64,000 nucleotides of DNA from Otis tarda (GCA_026413225.1 CM048554.1:91925963-91989962), one strand, 5' to 3'. Numbered from the stretch's first letter, positions 44,805 to 59,800 are shown. Program-made: numbers and translations. Notes: a model not told the origin generated them from the sequence alone.

Positions 44805-47800
44805 GTAACCTTCCCCTCCCTGCCCCCTTGCCCCTGGTGCCTCGCTGACCGGCAAACCTCCCAACCAGCCTTGAGCTACCAGCTCTCTCCCTCTTTGTTT
44901 TTGAGTGTAACTACTTCGCCTTCTCTCTTTCTCTCCTTCAGAGAAATGCCTCTCCTTCCTTGCTCAGCTCCTTCTGTGCTCTGTTTCTCCTGGCTAGTCA
45001 GCCGGACCGTAGCTCTCTCTCTCTGTCTCTCTGGTGTGCTGTCCACACCACCCCAAAGGCAGGACGTGGGCCAGCCGGCACGGCCACCCGGGTGCAGCGG
45101 CCCGAGGAGCCCCACTGCCGCTGCCGGCGAGCAGCCCAGCATGGCCGGGGCCTGTGGTGCTGCCCCGCTGAGTGACTGACAACGGCTGGGCTCTGTGCTG
45201 TAGAGTCTCATTTAGTTATGTTGAGAGAGGAAATGAAAAACCCACCACCCAACAACCCACAGCTTTGAAATAAAATGCTCCAACAGAGTCTGGTTCTCTG
45301 CGCCTGTGTGTTTTGTCCGAGCCGGACCCCTCGCCTCTGTCCCGCCGGCCTGCCGGCACACTGGCCTCCTCAGCTTGGTGGGGCGACCCCCGGCCAAGCC
45401 CTGGGGCAGCCAGACCCTCCCGTGCCAATACTTTGGCCTGCGTGGCAGGTCTGACCTGGGGGACAGCCCTGGGGAGATGCTGCCACCTCCATGACATGTG
45501 CCCCGGGCACCACTGAAGAATGGCTGGGCCTTGCTGTTGTGGCCAGGGCCACAAGGCTCTGGCACGCATGTGGTGCCGTCACCCTCAAAGAGGCCTTTCT
45601 TCTCCTCATCCTCCTCATGGGGCCCTGGCCCAGCCTCAGCGGAGGTTGAGGTCCCTGTCAGCCCATGGCAGTGTCCTGCCTTCAGCTGCAGGGACAAAGA
45701 CCTGGGGAGACCCATCGTGGCTACCATACTGGCCATGGTGTGGCTCAAAATGGCCTGGCCCTGGCCCATTTACCTCCATGGTGGATTAACAGCAAGTGTG
45801 TGGGCAACCTCCCCTATCACCCTCTGCATGACCTGAGCAACTTTGGTTGTAGTAACAGTATTTCTGCCAGCAGTGGCTGCCAAGGGAAATAGAGATGCTG
45901 AATGTTCTTCACTGAAATGACTTGATCTGACCTCTGGGACCTGACTCCATCGCAGGGTGAACCGAACCGCTGGGTGTGATCTCCCTTGGATGTACTGGAA
46001 AAAAACAGAAGCCAGCATCTGATAATTTGGTTTCTTTCCCTTCCTTCTCTTTATGTTTTGAGTTGAAACAAATTCTCTGATTGTGGCCTGCTGCAAGCTC
46101 CTGTGTCTGGACCTGGTCACCTTGGCTGATGACTACTAAAAGCATGGCGTTTCAGAGATGCTTCTGGAGCATTTGCCCCCTTCCAGCAGCGGTGCTTGCT
46201 TGGGGCATGCAGATGTAAAGTACACTGGCTTTCTGGAAAAATATGACATTTCTGCCAGTAGTGCAACATCTGGTCACCCTAGGAGAGAATCAGTCTGCTG
46301 CCTCCCTCTTGCGCTGCGTTGTTGTTGGCTGAGGAACCAAAAAAGGTCACTTGAAGTCATTTCAGGGTTGCATTTGAAATACAGGACTGCCGTGCCAGAG
46401 AAAGCAGAGAAAGTGTACAGTTTTGATGGAGGGAGTTGGATGTGTTTGTGCGTTCTTCCCTGTCTTAGGAGGGAGCTCACTTGGAGCTGGAGTAACGTTG
46501 CTGTTGTCCTGCACCACGGATTGCATGTACGGAGTAGGTTATTTAGAAATATAAGTGAAGGTGTTTTATTTAGCTATAGTGTGGACTAAACCAGTCATAG
46601 TTTGAGTAGTGTTAATGAAAGCTACAAAAATGTATTTGGAGAAGGACACAGTTATTTCATAATAGTGAAACTGGATGCCTTGCCAGACAAGCTGGCCAAG
46701 CTTGTTTAGATCTCATGTTGAAGGATGCGCCATTGCTAAGTGAAAGAGCAGCCAAAGCCTGATCTTACGAGTTGTAGAGTGCTCCTGGCCAGGACTTACA
46801 TTACTCTGCATTCAAAAATGTGTATTAAATAAAATACCTAGTTTACAGTGATCAGGTTTCTAAGAGAAACTTCTAGAGAACTTCTCTAGAGTTTTGAAAT
46901 AAGAGCAGAAAAGTTTATTGAATAGGAAGTGCAATGAGAAATAGTGGTGTTGAAAATGGAAGTTCAAAGCTGGGAGTACCTTAGGACTTGTTCTGGTGGG
47001 AACTGCTTTCGTAGAGCTTTTTGCAGTCTGTTTTTTATTTGTACTTTACTGGTCATGCTTCTGCACTGCTTTAATTTCGTGCTTCAGTTTTGCATCATCT
47101 TGTAAATTGCATGTTAGATCTTATTTACTTTAGTTCTGGTATCATTACAACTTAAATCCTATCTGCTGAAGGAAGACTTTCTCCTGTGGACATTTGTCCT
47201 TTGGTCTCTTTTTCCAACTTTGGTGTAGCATTGTGGCAAAGGTTTACCCCCTCCACCCTCACCAGTCAGTTGTTTTTTTTTGTTTTTTTTTTTTTTCTTC
47301 CCTTTGGCTGTCCCTGTGGTGTTTGCAAGAGCTCAAGAGATGTAATTTGAATTTTCTTTCCCTGGGGTGTGAGTAGACTCTTGGTGGGATGAAAGAGTGA
47401 AAGGAGGATAAGGAAAAGGGCCATTTGATGTGGTAAAGATTGTTGATATGGGGAGGGGAGATGGAGTTAAAGCAGAGGGAAGGAAAAGCTTTGTTCTATT
47501 TTTCTGCCTTCCTTCAGCTTTCATTTTTCAGTCTCCCCTGGGAATAGATCTGGTGTTTATCTGATACTGCTGTTCATAGATTCCTAAATCTTCCAGGATG
47601 GTTCCTCATCAGCATCACAGCTGCTCTGTGCATCCTTCGTGAGAGCTATGTTCTGTTGCTGTTGACAAGGCAGTGAGCTGCAGTAATGGTGTTAGAGCTT
47701 TTCTACAGAGATACAGCAATGCAGGGGTTTCTAGTTGGATGTTCACTGTAGCAGTAGAGGGGGTAAAACCAACATATAGTCTAAATGCATTCATGGCATT

Positions 47801-50800
47801 TCACTGTGGAAGTTTGTTTACCCTGGAAAAGGAAGCAAATCTGGTTTGATGCTCAGCGTTTTTGCTCATCTTTTACAGTGAAATTCTTGTTTTATTTTGC
47901 AATTCTTATGACCTCTCTCTCAGCTTAAACTTCTTGTGCATGATGCTGATGCTATATTTTATGCTCAGTTTCAGTTGTTTCTTGCCTTTTTAGTCCAGCA
48001 CTACAACGTTCTAGTGCATTCCCTGTGTCCTCCTGTCAGATTTCTTTCTGTTACAGTATATTTTCCATCTGTGATCACAAAGAGCCAGGGGGAAATCTAT
48101 GTCCTCTCACTAGACAATAATTTTTTTCATCATTTTAGTCATAGCTAAACCAAATAGATTAGTATGTGAATAACCTGTTAGTTATAATATCAAGGTAATG
48201 ATGTGATGATGTCATGGCTTGTGCAGTGTGTTGTGTTTCCTAATACAGAGGGATTTTCAAAGGCATAGGAAAGGAATGGGGAAATCCTTGGTTCTATGTG
48301 ACCTCATTGAGCATATGAAGGTGCTGACTTTTCAATATTTCAGGAACCGGTTTGAAACTAGAAAAGTCTGTTTTCTGGGCTGGATGTAGAGAGGGAGGCC
48401 ATCAATAAGCCAAAGACGGGACTTTTGTGTAGTGCTGAAAAAATCTGTCTCCAGGACATGTAATTCAGAAAGTGACAAATAATTGCAGCACAGCAGTTAC
48501 AGAGGATTAGAAAGTTTCTCATGTAATAAAGCTTGTGTTGAGTACATTAGTTTTCATTGACTGAATGGTTTAGAGATGATCCTGAATAGCAGAAGCTTTT
48601 AAAGTTAACCACCTATTCGGCTTTGGAACTGGTTGGTGGGCCTGTTATTTTATTATCTTCTGACATGTGATTTCTGTCTTTTGAGATAGAAAGATTTTGC
48701 TGGTTTCCAAGTTTCTAAAGAGAGAACCATGTAGATTGATCTGTGAAACTGAAATTTGTATATATGTGAAGGTGACTACAACTCCTGTTTTTCCTACTGC
48801 TAATCAGAAGCAAAATGTACATTTGTGCATATGTATATGCATACACATACATATATATGCATAAACATACGTAAAATTTGGTAAATATTCATGCACGCAA
48901 TGCACAGCTATGTTTAATTACATACATCTTTATATGTATAGGTATATATTTAAATTTTTTTTTCAAAATACACTTATAAGCTACTTGTATTTTGAAGAAA
49001 TTTCAAATACATGTGTAAAACAAAAAAAAAATGCAAACAGATGGCAATGTTTCTGTGTTGTGATTGGAAATTAATATCTAACAGGGCTGAGAAGCTGCTC
49101 TTTACCACACTGCTAGGCTATAGCTCGTTCTTTCTCCCATTCACACTGGCAATGATGACTTCAAAGGAGCTTGTCTGAGGTCATAATCTGATTAGTTGTG
49201 TCAAATCCACACCATATATGAAGAAAATAGTAAAAGAGGAGTTTTGGCCTCTTCCAGCCTCAGGAGGGCTTATCTCAGTGAGAGCAAGGCTGAGCTTATT
49301 TTTCAGCTTCCGTAGCCTGTATGTTATTTTAACATGGGCTAACATGTTATTTCACATGCTAATTATTGTGAGTCTTTTCCAGTGATGGAATTACAGATTT
49401 TGTTTCACACAGGGATTGTGGATGGCAGCTACTTCCAAGTTCTATCACTTTTAAGTCTGGTTCTATGTTTAAATTGCTTAATCTTCTGATTATATTTCAC
49501 TTCTGTCTGGTTAAGATATTCATTGGGATCCTCTAGGAGGCAGATTGTGTTATTTGTAAAAAGCTGTAGACTTTTGTCTACCTGTTAGGTAATACAAGAT
49601 AGTATAAGACATACATAGCATGGGTAAGACGCCTTGCTCTGTATTTTTGTTTCAGAAAATACACTGTTATTATACATGTATATAAGACAGAGTGGCAATG
49701 AATTAAGTATATTATGTCTTATTATTTTTTCTTTTCTTTTGTGGTGCATGTGATAGGATATCTGATCAAGAAAGTTATATCATAATTCTAAGAGTGGTGG
49801 AAATTAACACTGTGTAAACATTATTGTCATACAGCAAGTTGTTTTTTTACTAGGCTGGAAACCTGTAGGGGAGCCATACATTTCTGTGCACCAACAGTGG
49901 AATCCCTGTATTAAGGCAATACTGTAATACCATCACGTCTTATGGTCATGATCCTGTACCTTGACAAGCCAGTGGGAGGTCTGGCACGGATTTTCATGGT
50001 CACAGGATCAAACTGATCCACAGCGTCACTACACTGTAAGCATATGTGAAACTCCACTTACGCAAGTAGCCTGACAGCAAGACTGCTTGCTTGAGTAAAG
50101 CTGTGCTTACACACAAGTCTTTGTACAGTGGAGCTTTAAGGTTTGTCCCTGTAATGGGTCAAACTCGCAACATAATCAGGGGCATTTTGTCCCTAGAAGT
50201 CTGATCTGATTCCATATTGAAGCTGTATTGTTTTTGCAGTGGTGAATTTCTTTCTGGGAGAAGGATCTTAATAAGGTGGAGTAACAGTTAATCTGATTAT
50301 CACAATAAGGTTTTTATAATCTACACATTTTGCTGTACTTCAGGTCAATTTACTGCTCTCAGTCATACCCCACAGCTGGTTTCACATGGGTGAAATCTGA
50401 CCCATGGGAAGGTCCATGGATATTCTGGATGTTCTGTTTGAGTATCAAAGCTCACAGGCCATCCAGAAGACATTTTGGCAACACTGGATCTAAACTGGCT
50501 TTTTTTTTCACTCAAGTAAGGTTCCCTTTTGGATTTCAGTGGGAAAAGCATTCAATGCCCGAGTTGGATAAGCCAGCCACAGGTTGAGAATGAATGGATG
50601 TGAAGTGCAGCAACGAAGACTGGGGTTAGGTGTCAGGAATAACTATGATGATAAAGGGAGTGAGGTGTTGGAATGATTTTATGGGAAGCTGACAGTCTTG
50701 CCTGCAGTGGAGGTCTTTAAAAATGATCTGAGCAAACATATCAGGAATGACATGGGGTGGCTGATCGTGTCTTGGCCATGGGATGGATGAGGGGACTCTC

Positions 50801-53800
50801 TGAGGTCCCCTGCAATGACATTGCTCTAAAAGGCTATGAACACCTGGATGAACAGACACGTCATTTATGTATTGATGTGCTATTCTTGTTACCTGCCAAG
50901 ATCCACTTCTGAATCTTCACAAAATGGATTGAAATCATTTAAAATGTTAAAGACTTTTCCTCACAGTCAATTTTTTCAGTTTATCTGGAATCCGGTCATT
51001 TGGATATCAACAAGTTGGGCTGCTGCTGTCCTTCAGCAGTTAAAGCCTAAAGTCTCTGCTGCAACATGCCAATTTACGTGCAAGGTTGGTGGTGCTATTT
51101 TTTCCATGTACTGAATTTTTTTTAAAAAGCATGCTCAGGTCAGTTGTCTCTGCCTTTGCATTAAATTTGTCCTGAGCCATTGCTACTGAAACAATATTTT
51201 ATAATGATATTCTTATCACCTAGATGTATTTTACTATTAACACGTGTTGCATGATTTTGATACTAAGTAACTACTCTGCTGTCTCTAGCATTGTGATACT
51301 CATAAACTGAATGATGAATAAACTATGCATGCAGGTTAATGGTCTAATCTCACTGCCTGTGTATGGACAATAGGAAAAATAACATTTACTTCAGTACTAG
51401 TGTATCTATTGTATCAGTATTACAAAGCCATATTATCCTATGGTTGGAAATGACGGTAAATTAAAAGGAAAAAAAATGCCTACACAATTGCTTGCCAGGT
51501 TTTTTGAGCTCAATATTACTTATTGCAATTGGACAATGTCTTTTCATAAGTATACATTCTAGCATTTATTTCTTTATCTGCTCTTTAAATTATGTTCAAA
51601 ACTGAAACAAAATGTGACATATGATGGAGATCTTCCATGAAAGAGAGAAGATCTGTCTATTAAAAATGCCTGCAAAATGGTCTCACAAGTAGTTAAGGAA
51701 AGTATGGCTGAATCTAATCTTACTTTGTAGACCTATTTAAACAATAATATATATGCACCTACCATGCACTGACAGTGAGTCAGTAAAATACTGCATGAAT
51801 AAGCATGACAATTTTACAAAGAGAATATCATTATAAAATATTTATGAAACGTCTTTGTGTAATGAACCTTGTACATGGAGGCTTTTGTCCATCGTGGGAA
51901 GCTAAAAAAAAATAATCAACATTTCATTTACATATGCATGATGCTGCAAAATAGCGTATGTAAACTATTTCTTCCTGTACTGTTCAGTTACTTCTGTCAT
52001 CAGCTCCTACAAGTTTTATTTGCAGTCATTTATTCAGATCACTGGTGCCCTCTTTGCTGTTTTCTATAAATTCTGTAAAATAAATGTCCATAAATATACT
52101 TTGATGTTGTCTTTTCATAATTAACCATTGTGTTGTTTGGAACCATACTGGCATTTTATGTTAAAATGCCACTACCAGTATGGGTACACCTGCTGCAAAG
52201 GGAACATGAAAGGAATGGTTTACACCTTTGAAATTGTACAGCAATCTGGTGTAAACAGGTAGAATCTTATTTTTGTGAACTTTTGCATCAGCTCAAATAT
52301 TTTGGCAAATTGCAATGATTACTAACCCCATTTATTATCCCCTTAGTTTCTGAATCTTTTGCAGCCCTATGCAAAGTACGTCACTTTAGTGGCTTCTGGG
52401 AACAAAGGGGTGGAGCTCGCTATATTTTGAAAAAAAAAATGATACATCAGTGTATCATTATTACTGATATACATTTCACATGTATATTTGTATCTAGACC
52501 CTAACACAATTTGTTTTATTGAACATTAAATGCCCAGTCTTTTCCTGTATTCTTTAAAATATTTTTTTTCTCTGCCAAGTTTCTAGATTCAGTCAAATTG
52601 ATAAGAAATATGACAATGCAGAGACTATATTAAAAAGCTGATCAATCCTTTGATGTCTAATTAAGAAGAGTACTGTGTTCTCAACGTCCTAAATGATCTC
52701 ATGATACTGTAAGCAGGTTGTGATTTGGCATGCTTGTACGGATTGCACCCAGCATGTAAAAAATTTCCTTTAATTGTTATGTGAAATGTTTGCATATGTG
52801 GTGGTTATCTGTGAACTCATTGTACATGTATCCAAATGTGTTTTCTATTGTGCTTGATTTTGCTGGCCATTCTTGAATGTCTTGGCAACTCAAGAGACAT
52901 ATGTTCTGTGCTGTCCTCTGTAATGCGTATACTCTTTGATGTTTTGTCATATTTTGTCAGCTTTATTTTACTCTTTTTCCAACAACATATCCTTATATTT
53001 GTTGGAAACAAATTTATGCAAAGACAATTTTAGTAAGCTTTGCTCAACATTATTTTATTTATTCATTTGCCAAAGCTTGTTCAACTTTTAAACATCCACC
53101 TGGTATAAATCTTTTGCAGTTAATCCACCGTCAGATTTGAATTTTACAATTATAGATGAACATAATGTTCAAATGTCATGGAAAAGGCCACCAGATGCAA
53201 TAGTGGGTTACAGGATAACTGTGGTTCCAACAAATGGTGAGTTCTGTAAAATTTTGTTATGTCATCATTCATTGTTTTTTAAAGCTTGGGTTTATTTTCA
53301 CTTATATCTAGCTTAGGTATGAGAGTAGCTATTAACATCTTTCTGAAGTTTGTGATCAAGACTGGGTAGCAGCAAAGGGCATACAGGAAAGAGCAGTGAT
53401 TATTCCAGCCGTAGTATTTACCCTTTGGGGACTGCAAGTAATAAATTTTAGATGCCTTTCCTTTGCAAGGAGCAAAAAGAAGGTAGAACCATCACTCTGC
53501 TCCTCTTCTATGCTTTTATCTTAAAGTCAGAGAATTGTGTTGTACTTCATTCAAGTACTTCTCCCAGGGGAAATATTGCGTGTGGCAGGTAATGATGCAG
53601 TGATATCATGTAACTTCCTCATAATGGCTGTGTAAGACCTCCATTATTGTATTTCACTTTGAGAAATAATCAGTGTAAAAATGACATTGAATCAGAACTG
53701 GACCATGATTTGTTAGATGATAGTACATTTTGTATGTGCATTTTAAGTTTCAAATTTCCTGGAATTATTAAATACTTCAGTAATTTTGTCCACTGCTGAA

Positions 53801-56800
53801 AACAGGCTAGTTTGAAGTTTCATGTTTCAAAATTCATACTTCAGGAAAAAAGAAAGTGTATAATTTTAAAATTATAATTGTTTTTTTAGATAGATTATTC
53901 TCTGTTTCGTATTTTTTTTATTATCAACTTGTCATTGGTATTACTGGGTTTAAAGGCTGCATTAACTGTTTTATATATTTATTGCAGATGGGCCTACTAA
54001 AGAATTTACTCTTTCACCTAGCACTACTCAAACTGTTTTATCAGATCTTACACCTGATATAGAGTATGTTGTATCAATAGCTTCATATGATGAAAGAGAG
54101 GAGAGCTTACCTGTTTTTGGCCAACTGACAAGTAAGTACCTGTAATACAATTAGAAAACCAAGTAAGAAAACTGAGTAGTCATTCACAAAACCTGGCTTT
54201 ATTCCAGTTCCTCAACAAAATTGCCACGTTCCTAAACTCTGATCACATTTATCTGCTTGAACAGCCTTTTCCCATTAAGCTTAATTCCTAGTAGAAGCAG
54301 AGATAAATTGCAAGAGATAAGAGGAGACTAACATGGATATGTCGTGTCTGACAGCCCCTATAGAATTCTTTGCAGGAGGCCACTGGTTCTTTTGAGCTAA
54401 ACCTATGTCCTATAAACTGCATCAGCTGAAGTTAAGGGGAAGACTCATTGGCCTCAGTAACAAATGAATCCGACTGGCTTCCTGCATGCGGGGGGAGGAA
54501 AAAAGCTAACTACTTTCATCAAACAATAAAATATGACACAATATATCTATATGCATAATAAAATATGTAATTTATTTTTAAAATATTTTATATTTAATAA
54601 TTAATTCAAGCATAAAATTCATTCAAGTAAATAAAAATATCAAGCACACCAGACTATCTTCTATGACGCATTTTGTCACATGTCTCAGGCTTCCCAAACA
54701 CCCACAGGAAAATTGCTTATGATGAGTTCCTTTGTGTGTTAGAGAGGTATAATATTGGTATTTAATCCATGGATGTTAATTTTCAGGTAATTACTGTACA
54801 AGGTGTACAAATACAGCAGATTCTTAACTATTTGCATTTTCTGTATTTTATGTTGCCCTGAATGCTATGTTGTAAAAATCTGTAAGTACCAGTGATGTAT
54901 TCATAACTTGCATTTATGACTTCGTGTTCTGAGGTTTGTCAGATTTGTCTCTGGTTTCCTATATGCTTTTCTTTGATGTTAACAAGTTTAACCTGATTTC
55001 CTCTATTAATTCTCTTGATTTTGTGCTTTGTGCAGTTCAGACAGGTGGTCCAGGGATACCAGAGGAAAAGAAGGTTGAGGCTCAATTACAAAGTAAGATG
55101 TTTTGTCTCTCAACTTCTCTGACATTTTAGAGATAAGTGGCATCTAGCTCTAGGGCCCCATAAAGTTAAACTGTGTCCCTGTATTACCTACCAATAAAGT
55201 TAACTTGTAAAAATGTCCAGAGTTAAGAAAGCTCAAGAAGGTACTGGGATGGAAGGAATTTATAGTTGCATTGAAAGAATAACGTGCAAAGTTGGTACTG
55301 AAACCAGGAATTTCTAGGCGATATTAATCTGAGTAAGCCTGTGAATGTCTTAGTCCTATTAACAAAACACATTGTGTGGTGGATAAAAGGCATTGCAGAA
55401 GAAAGAACCTGTGCAGCTATTATGGGGAGGTAAAGATCCAAAGCAGAAGTGCTAACAAAACAAAATGTTCCTGTAACATCAAACTGTTGCAAGCCAGGTT
55501 TTTTTTTTTTTTATATGTGAGTTATCATCTGCTGTGGCATAACAGATCTTGTGGAATAGTGTGGGAGGTGTCTCAAAACTGAGTATCTAGGTGACAGTTC
55601 CCTTTTGGTAATGGCAGATAGAGGGCTCATTCATTTATGTGAATAATGCTTCCCCAAGTAAGATATTCCAGATAATAATATTAGTCTATTAAATATCTGT
55701 TTTGGTTTTCACCTACTATGTTTCTGTCAGACATTTCTCACTTTTGTAAGAATGCCACTGCTCATTTGCTAACAGAGTTTTGTTTTTTATTTTATCTTTT
55801 TATATGTGTGTTCCAGGATGCTCCATAAGTGCAATGACAGATTTAGTTTTCCTGGTAGATGGTTCATGGAGTGTAGGGAGAAGTAACTTTGGATATATTC
55901 TGGACTTCATGGTTGCCCTTGTATCAGCTTTTGACATTGGCGAAGAAAAGACAAGAGTTGGAGTTGTTCAGTACAGTTCAGATACAAGAACAGAGTTCAA
56001 TTTAAATCAGTATTTCAGAAGAAGTGATCTTATTGATGCAATTAAAAGGATACCTTACAAAGGTGGCAACACAATGACAGGTACAGATTTCCCATATATG
56101 TGTTTATTCAGCATTTCTTGTTATAATTCAAATTTCCTTTAAATGCTAGTTCATTCAAGCCTAATAAAACACAACTTGTGGCGTTGGTTTTAGGTGAGGC
56201 TATTAATTACCTGGTTCAAAACACCTTCACTGAGTTTGCTGGAGCAAGAAAAGGCTTTCCCAAAGTAGCAATTGTCATTACGGATGGAAAAGCTCAAGAT
56301 GAAGTTGAAATTCCTTCAAGAGAGCTTCGCAACATAGGAGTTGAAGTGTTTTCTTTGGGTATGTTGAGTTTTTCTAATGATTGAGAGATTAACATTCTTA
56401 AAGAAGTAAGTTACATGTTTTACAGATTCTGTGTTTCAAGAATTTTACTATGCCACTCATTCCATGTGTATGTCCTGTATTTCCGTGTGTATGCCCAATG
56501 GGTTGTTTGTGCCCTTCAGAGTGGAACATGATAGTGTTAATTTGTTAGTAATTCCATAGCTCCTACATGGAGATTAAGATAAGCATAGTTTCAACCTTGG
56601 TCTTATTGAAGACACTACATTATTTTCTCAGGTTGAAAATGGAGTATATCACCTCATTACATTAATCATTATTTTGTAGTTTAATTACTGATAATGACAG
56701 AAGGCAGAAATGAACTAAACTCAGCCTTACCCCAGGATGTTCTGATACTTTATGAATACATTCATGAGTGTCTGTATTTTGTGGCCACTTAACACAGTCC

Positions 56801-59800
56801 TGTCTATTGCAAATTCTAGGAATCAAAGCAGCAGACGCAAAGGAACTCAAGCTAATTGCATCGCAGCCTTCACTGAAGCATGTGTTCAATGTAGCTAATT
56901 TTGATGGAATTGTGGATATACAGAATGAAATTATCTTGCAAGTGTGCTCCGGTGTTGATGAACAACTAGGTGAACTGGTTAGTGGAGAAGAAGGTAAGAT
57001 ACTTTATATAATATATTTATTGACTTCAATTTATTCTGATGCATATTTAAGGGACTATCCCTACCTCCTTTGCTTTATTTCTGGAGTTTGATCCATTGCC
57101 TCATTTAGTAAGTGTGGAAAACAGGTCTCAGCTTTCTGCATTTAAAAGCAGGAGAACAGAACATGTGACACAGTAGATTTGGAATAGCTCCATCATTCCG
57201 TAGTTTCAAGGGTAACATAATCACGTGCAGTTGTCAGAATCTCATACAGACAATTTGGACACAGGCATCACTCCTACGGAAAAATGTAGTAAAGGGAAAA
57301 AAACCTTGATGGAGAGGCAGAATGTGTAATAGGTTAAGAAACAAGGAATGAAAACTGGAGAGTGCTGAGAAAAAAAAAAAAACAGACGACAAGCTGTATC
57401 ATTGCGGCTTTCTGGCCCTGTAAGATTCTAACTAACTAGTTATTCTTTGACCAAAATGGCAGCAGAGATGACTCCACTGTCACACTGCTCTGCTCAGCTC
57501 TGCATTTGTTCACACTCTCTACTATGTTTCTATGGGTGTAGCTTTCGCTTCTGGTTGAAACAGTATTAAAGCAAGGTAACGTTTCTTCTGGAACTTCTAT
57601 TATACCCAGGGGACTACAAATGTTTTGTTCATATTTCTGCCCTTTCACTGATGCCCCATTTGGAGCGTCCCATAATCCACTTCTGTTTACTTATGCTAAA
57701 AAAAAAAATGTGATTTTTTGTTTAGTAAAGATTAAGCAAAGATGACTAAATTTATTCCAGAAATAAAAACCTGCAGGAAAACATGTTTTTAATTGTAATT
57801 AATATTCTGAGTTTGCTTTTGATTTCTTTCAGTGGTGGAGCCTCCTTCAAATCTGGTAGCCACTCAGATCTCCTCAAAATCTGTTAGGATCACTTGGGAT
57901 CCATCCACAAGCCAAGTAACTGGCTATCGGCTGCAGTTCATTCCAATGATAGCTGGTGGAAAACAACATGTACTGAGTGTGGGTCCTCAGACTACTGCTC
58001 TGAATGTTAAAGATCTCTCTCCAGACACAGAGTATCAAATTAATGTTTATGCAATGAAAGGACTGACCCCCAGTGAGCCAATAACGATAATGGAAAAAAC
58101 ACAACAAGTGAAAGTTCAAGTGGGTGAGTTAGGATCTACTATCTTATTTTCACACAGTAGCTTTTTATTATTTAAACCTCTGATGCTTGTTTTAATATCA
58201 CACCTTTATTATTTACGAGAAACAGCTTTACTCAAAATGGTTTCTTTCCTTTATAAGCAACTGGGTATGATAAATGAACTGCAAGACGCAATTGTAATGC
58301 TGTGGGTATTGAATATCTGTTGATAGTGTTAATTCTTTTTCCTTACAGAATGCTCACGTGGTGTGGATGTAAAAGCTGATGTTGTGTTTTTAGTGGATGG
58401 TTCCTACAGCATTGGTATCGCCAATTTTGTTAAAGTAAGAGCCTTTTTGGAAGTTTTAGTTAAAAGCTTTGAGATATCGCCTCGAAAAGTACAGATAAGT
58501 CTTGTCCAGTACAGCAGAGATCCCCATATGGAGTTTTCTTTGAACAGATACAACAGAGTGGAAGACATAATTCAGGCTATTAACACCTTCCCCTACAGAG
58601 GTGGATCTACCAACACAGGCAAAGCAATGACATATGTGAGGGAGAAAGTATTTGTTACCGGCAAAGGATCAAGACCAAATGTGCCGAGAGTCATGATTCT
58701 TATTACTGATGGAAAATCATCAGATGCTTTTAAAGAACCTGCAATAAAGCTGAGGGATGCAGATGTAGAAATATTTGCAGTTGGTGTGAAGGATGCAGTG
58801 CGTACAGAGTTAGAAGCAATTGCATCACCTCCTGCTGAAACCCACGTTTACACAGTGGAAGATTTTGATGCTTTTCAAAGAATATCATTTGAACTTACAC
58901 AGTCAGTCTGCCTACGGATTGAGCAGGAACTGGCTGCTATAAGGAAAAAATGTAAGTAACTACTATTACTTAGAGAAATGTAGAAAATGCAATGAAAAAA
59001 GATCTGAACCAATGTTTTGTGCTTGTAGTTACCTAAAGAACTGATATTAATGAAATTGTCCATATACAAATGATAATTTAATAACTAGAGATTTTGTTCT
59101 CATTTTCAAACATGTTAAAAGCAATGAAGGAAATTAATGGAGAAATGTAGATGAAAAAATTATTAGAGAAATATTTTTTTTTCCCTCCCCTCCTAGGTAC
59201 CTAGAAAGATATCAAAGTGTGTGTCTATCTGGAATGACCTTAGTGGATGTGCTCTGCTTTTACAGTCAATGTCTTAAGTAAAAAAATTACTTACTAGGGC
59301 CATTCTTCTTTAGCTGTCCAAAATGAGGTAGCTAGTCTAAGCTTGTCTTTTAGAATTTCAAAGGCAATAGAGCAATGCCAACACCTCCAGAGGGTGATGT
59401 GATTAATTTTTAGGGTAAAATGAATGGCTCTCTGAAATGGGTTTAGACGAGACAATTTGAGACAGCAGATGCTAGGTGATATTAAACTCAATCTAACTGT
59501 AAAGTGTGAAATGAAATAGCCCATGAAAATCTTCACATGCATCCAAATTTGTCGAGCTTGGATAATGTTTAATATTTAAAAGATTTCTAAATGACCAACT
59601 TTTGGTCAGCTAAAGTTACTTATGATTAGTTGCACCCTCAGTGTGCCCACCTATGTTTAGTAGAACACTAAGATTGAATAGTTCCCAGCATTGAAAACCC
59701 CACTGTCTTTAAAAATAAGCCTTTTGTTTCAGGATAGCTTTGAGGAACAAACCAGCAAAGCAGTCCTTGTTTTAGAGGGCTCAAGCAGTCTTAACATCCC

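Larger units (their letters stand above)
44805..53119 (+). other. COL12A1: COL12A1 intron 2 (8.3 kb)
   Basis: The largest intron flanked by coding exons in the window. It contains a GC-rich block at 45020-45850, an alternating AT/CA tract (48824-48950), a degenerate CR1-like fragment (50640-50840) and a hairpin at 52143-52183. No further coding exon of collagen XII is seen here. Confidence 0.85.
53237..55816 (+). other. COL12A1: COL12A1 introns 3-5
   Basis: Three GT-AG introns (53237-53987, 54132-55035, 55093-55816), AT-rich. A particularly A/T-rich patch lies at 54535-54640. No repeat family or RNA gene recognised. Confidence 0.8.

Noticed and set aside
45212-45769. 185-codon minus-strand ORF in COL12A1 intron 2
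   Set aside because: The longest AUG frame in the GC-rich block, but it competes with several overlapping frames on both strands and shows no domain; GC content explains it.
49860-50290. Possible ancient repeat with a 9-bp inverted match (TGATCCTGT near 49947 and its complement near 50002)
   Set aside because: The arms are short and about 45 bp apart, and I cannot place the sequence in any repeat family.
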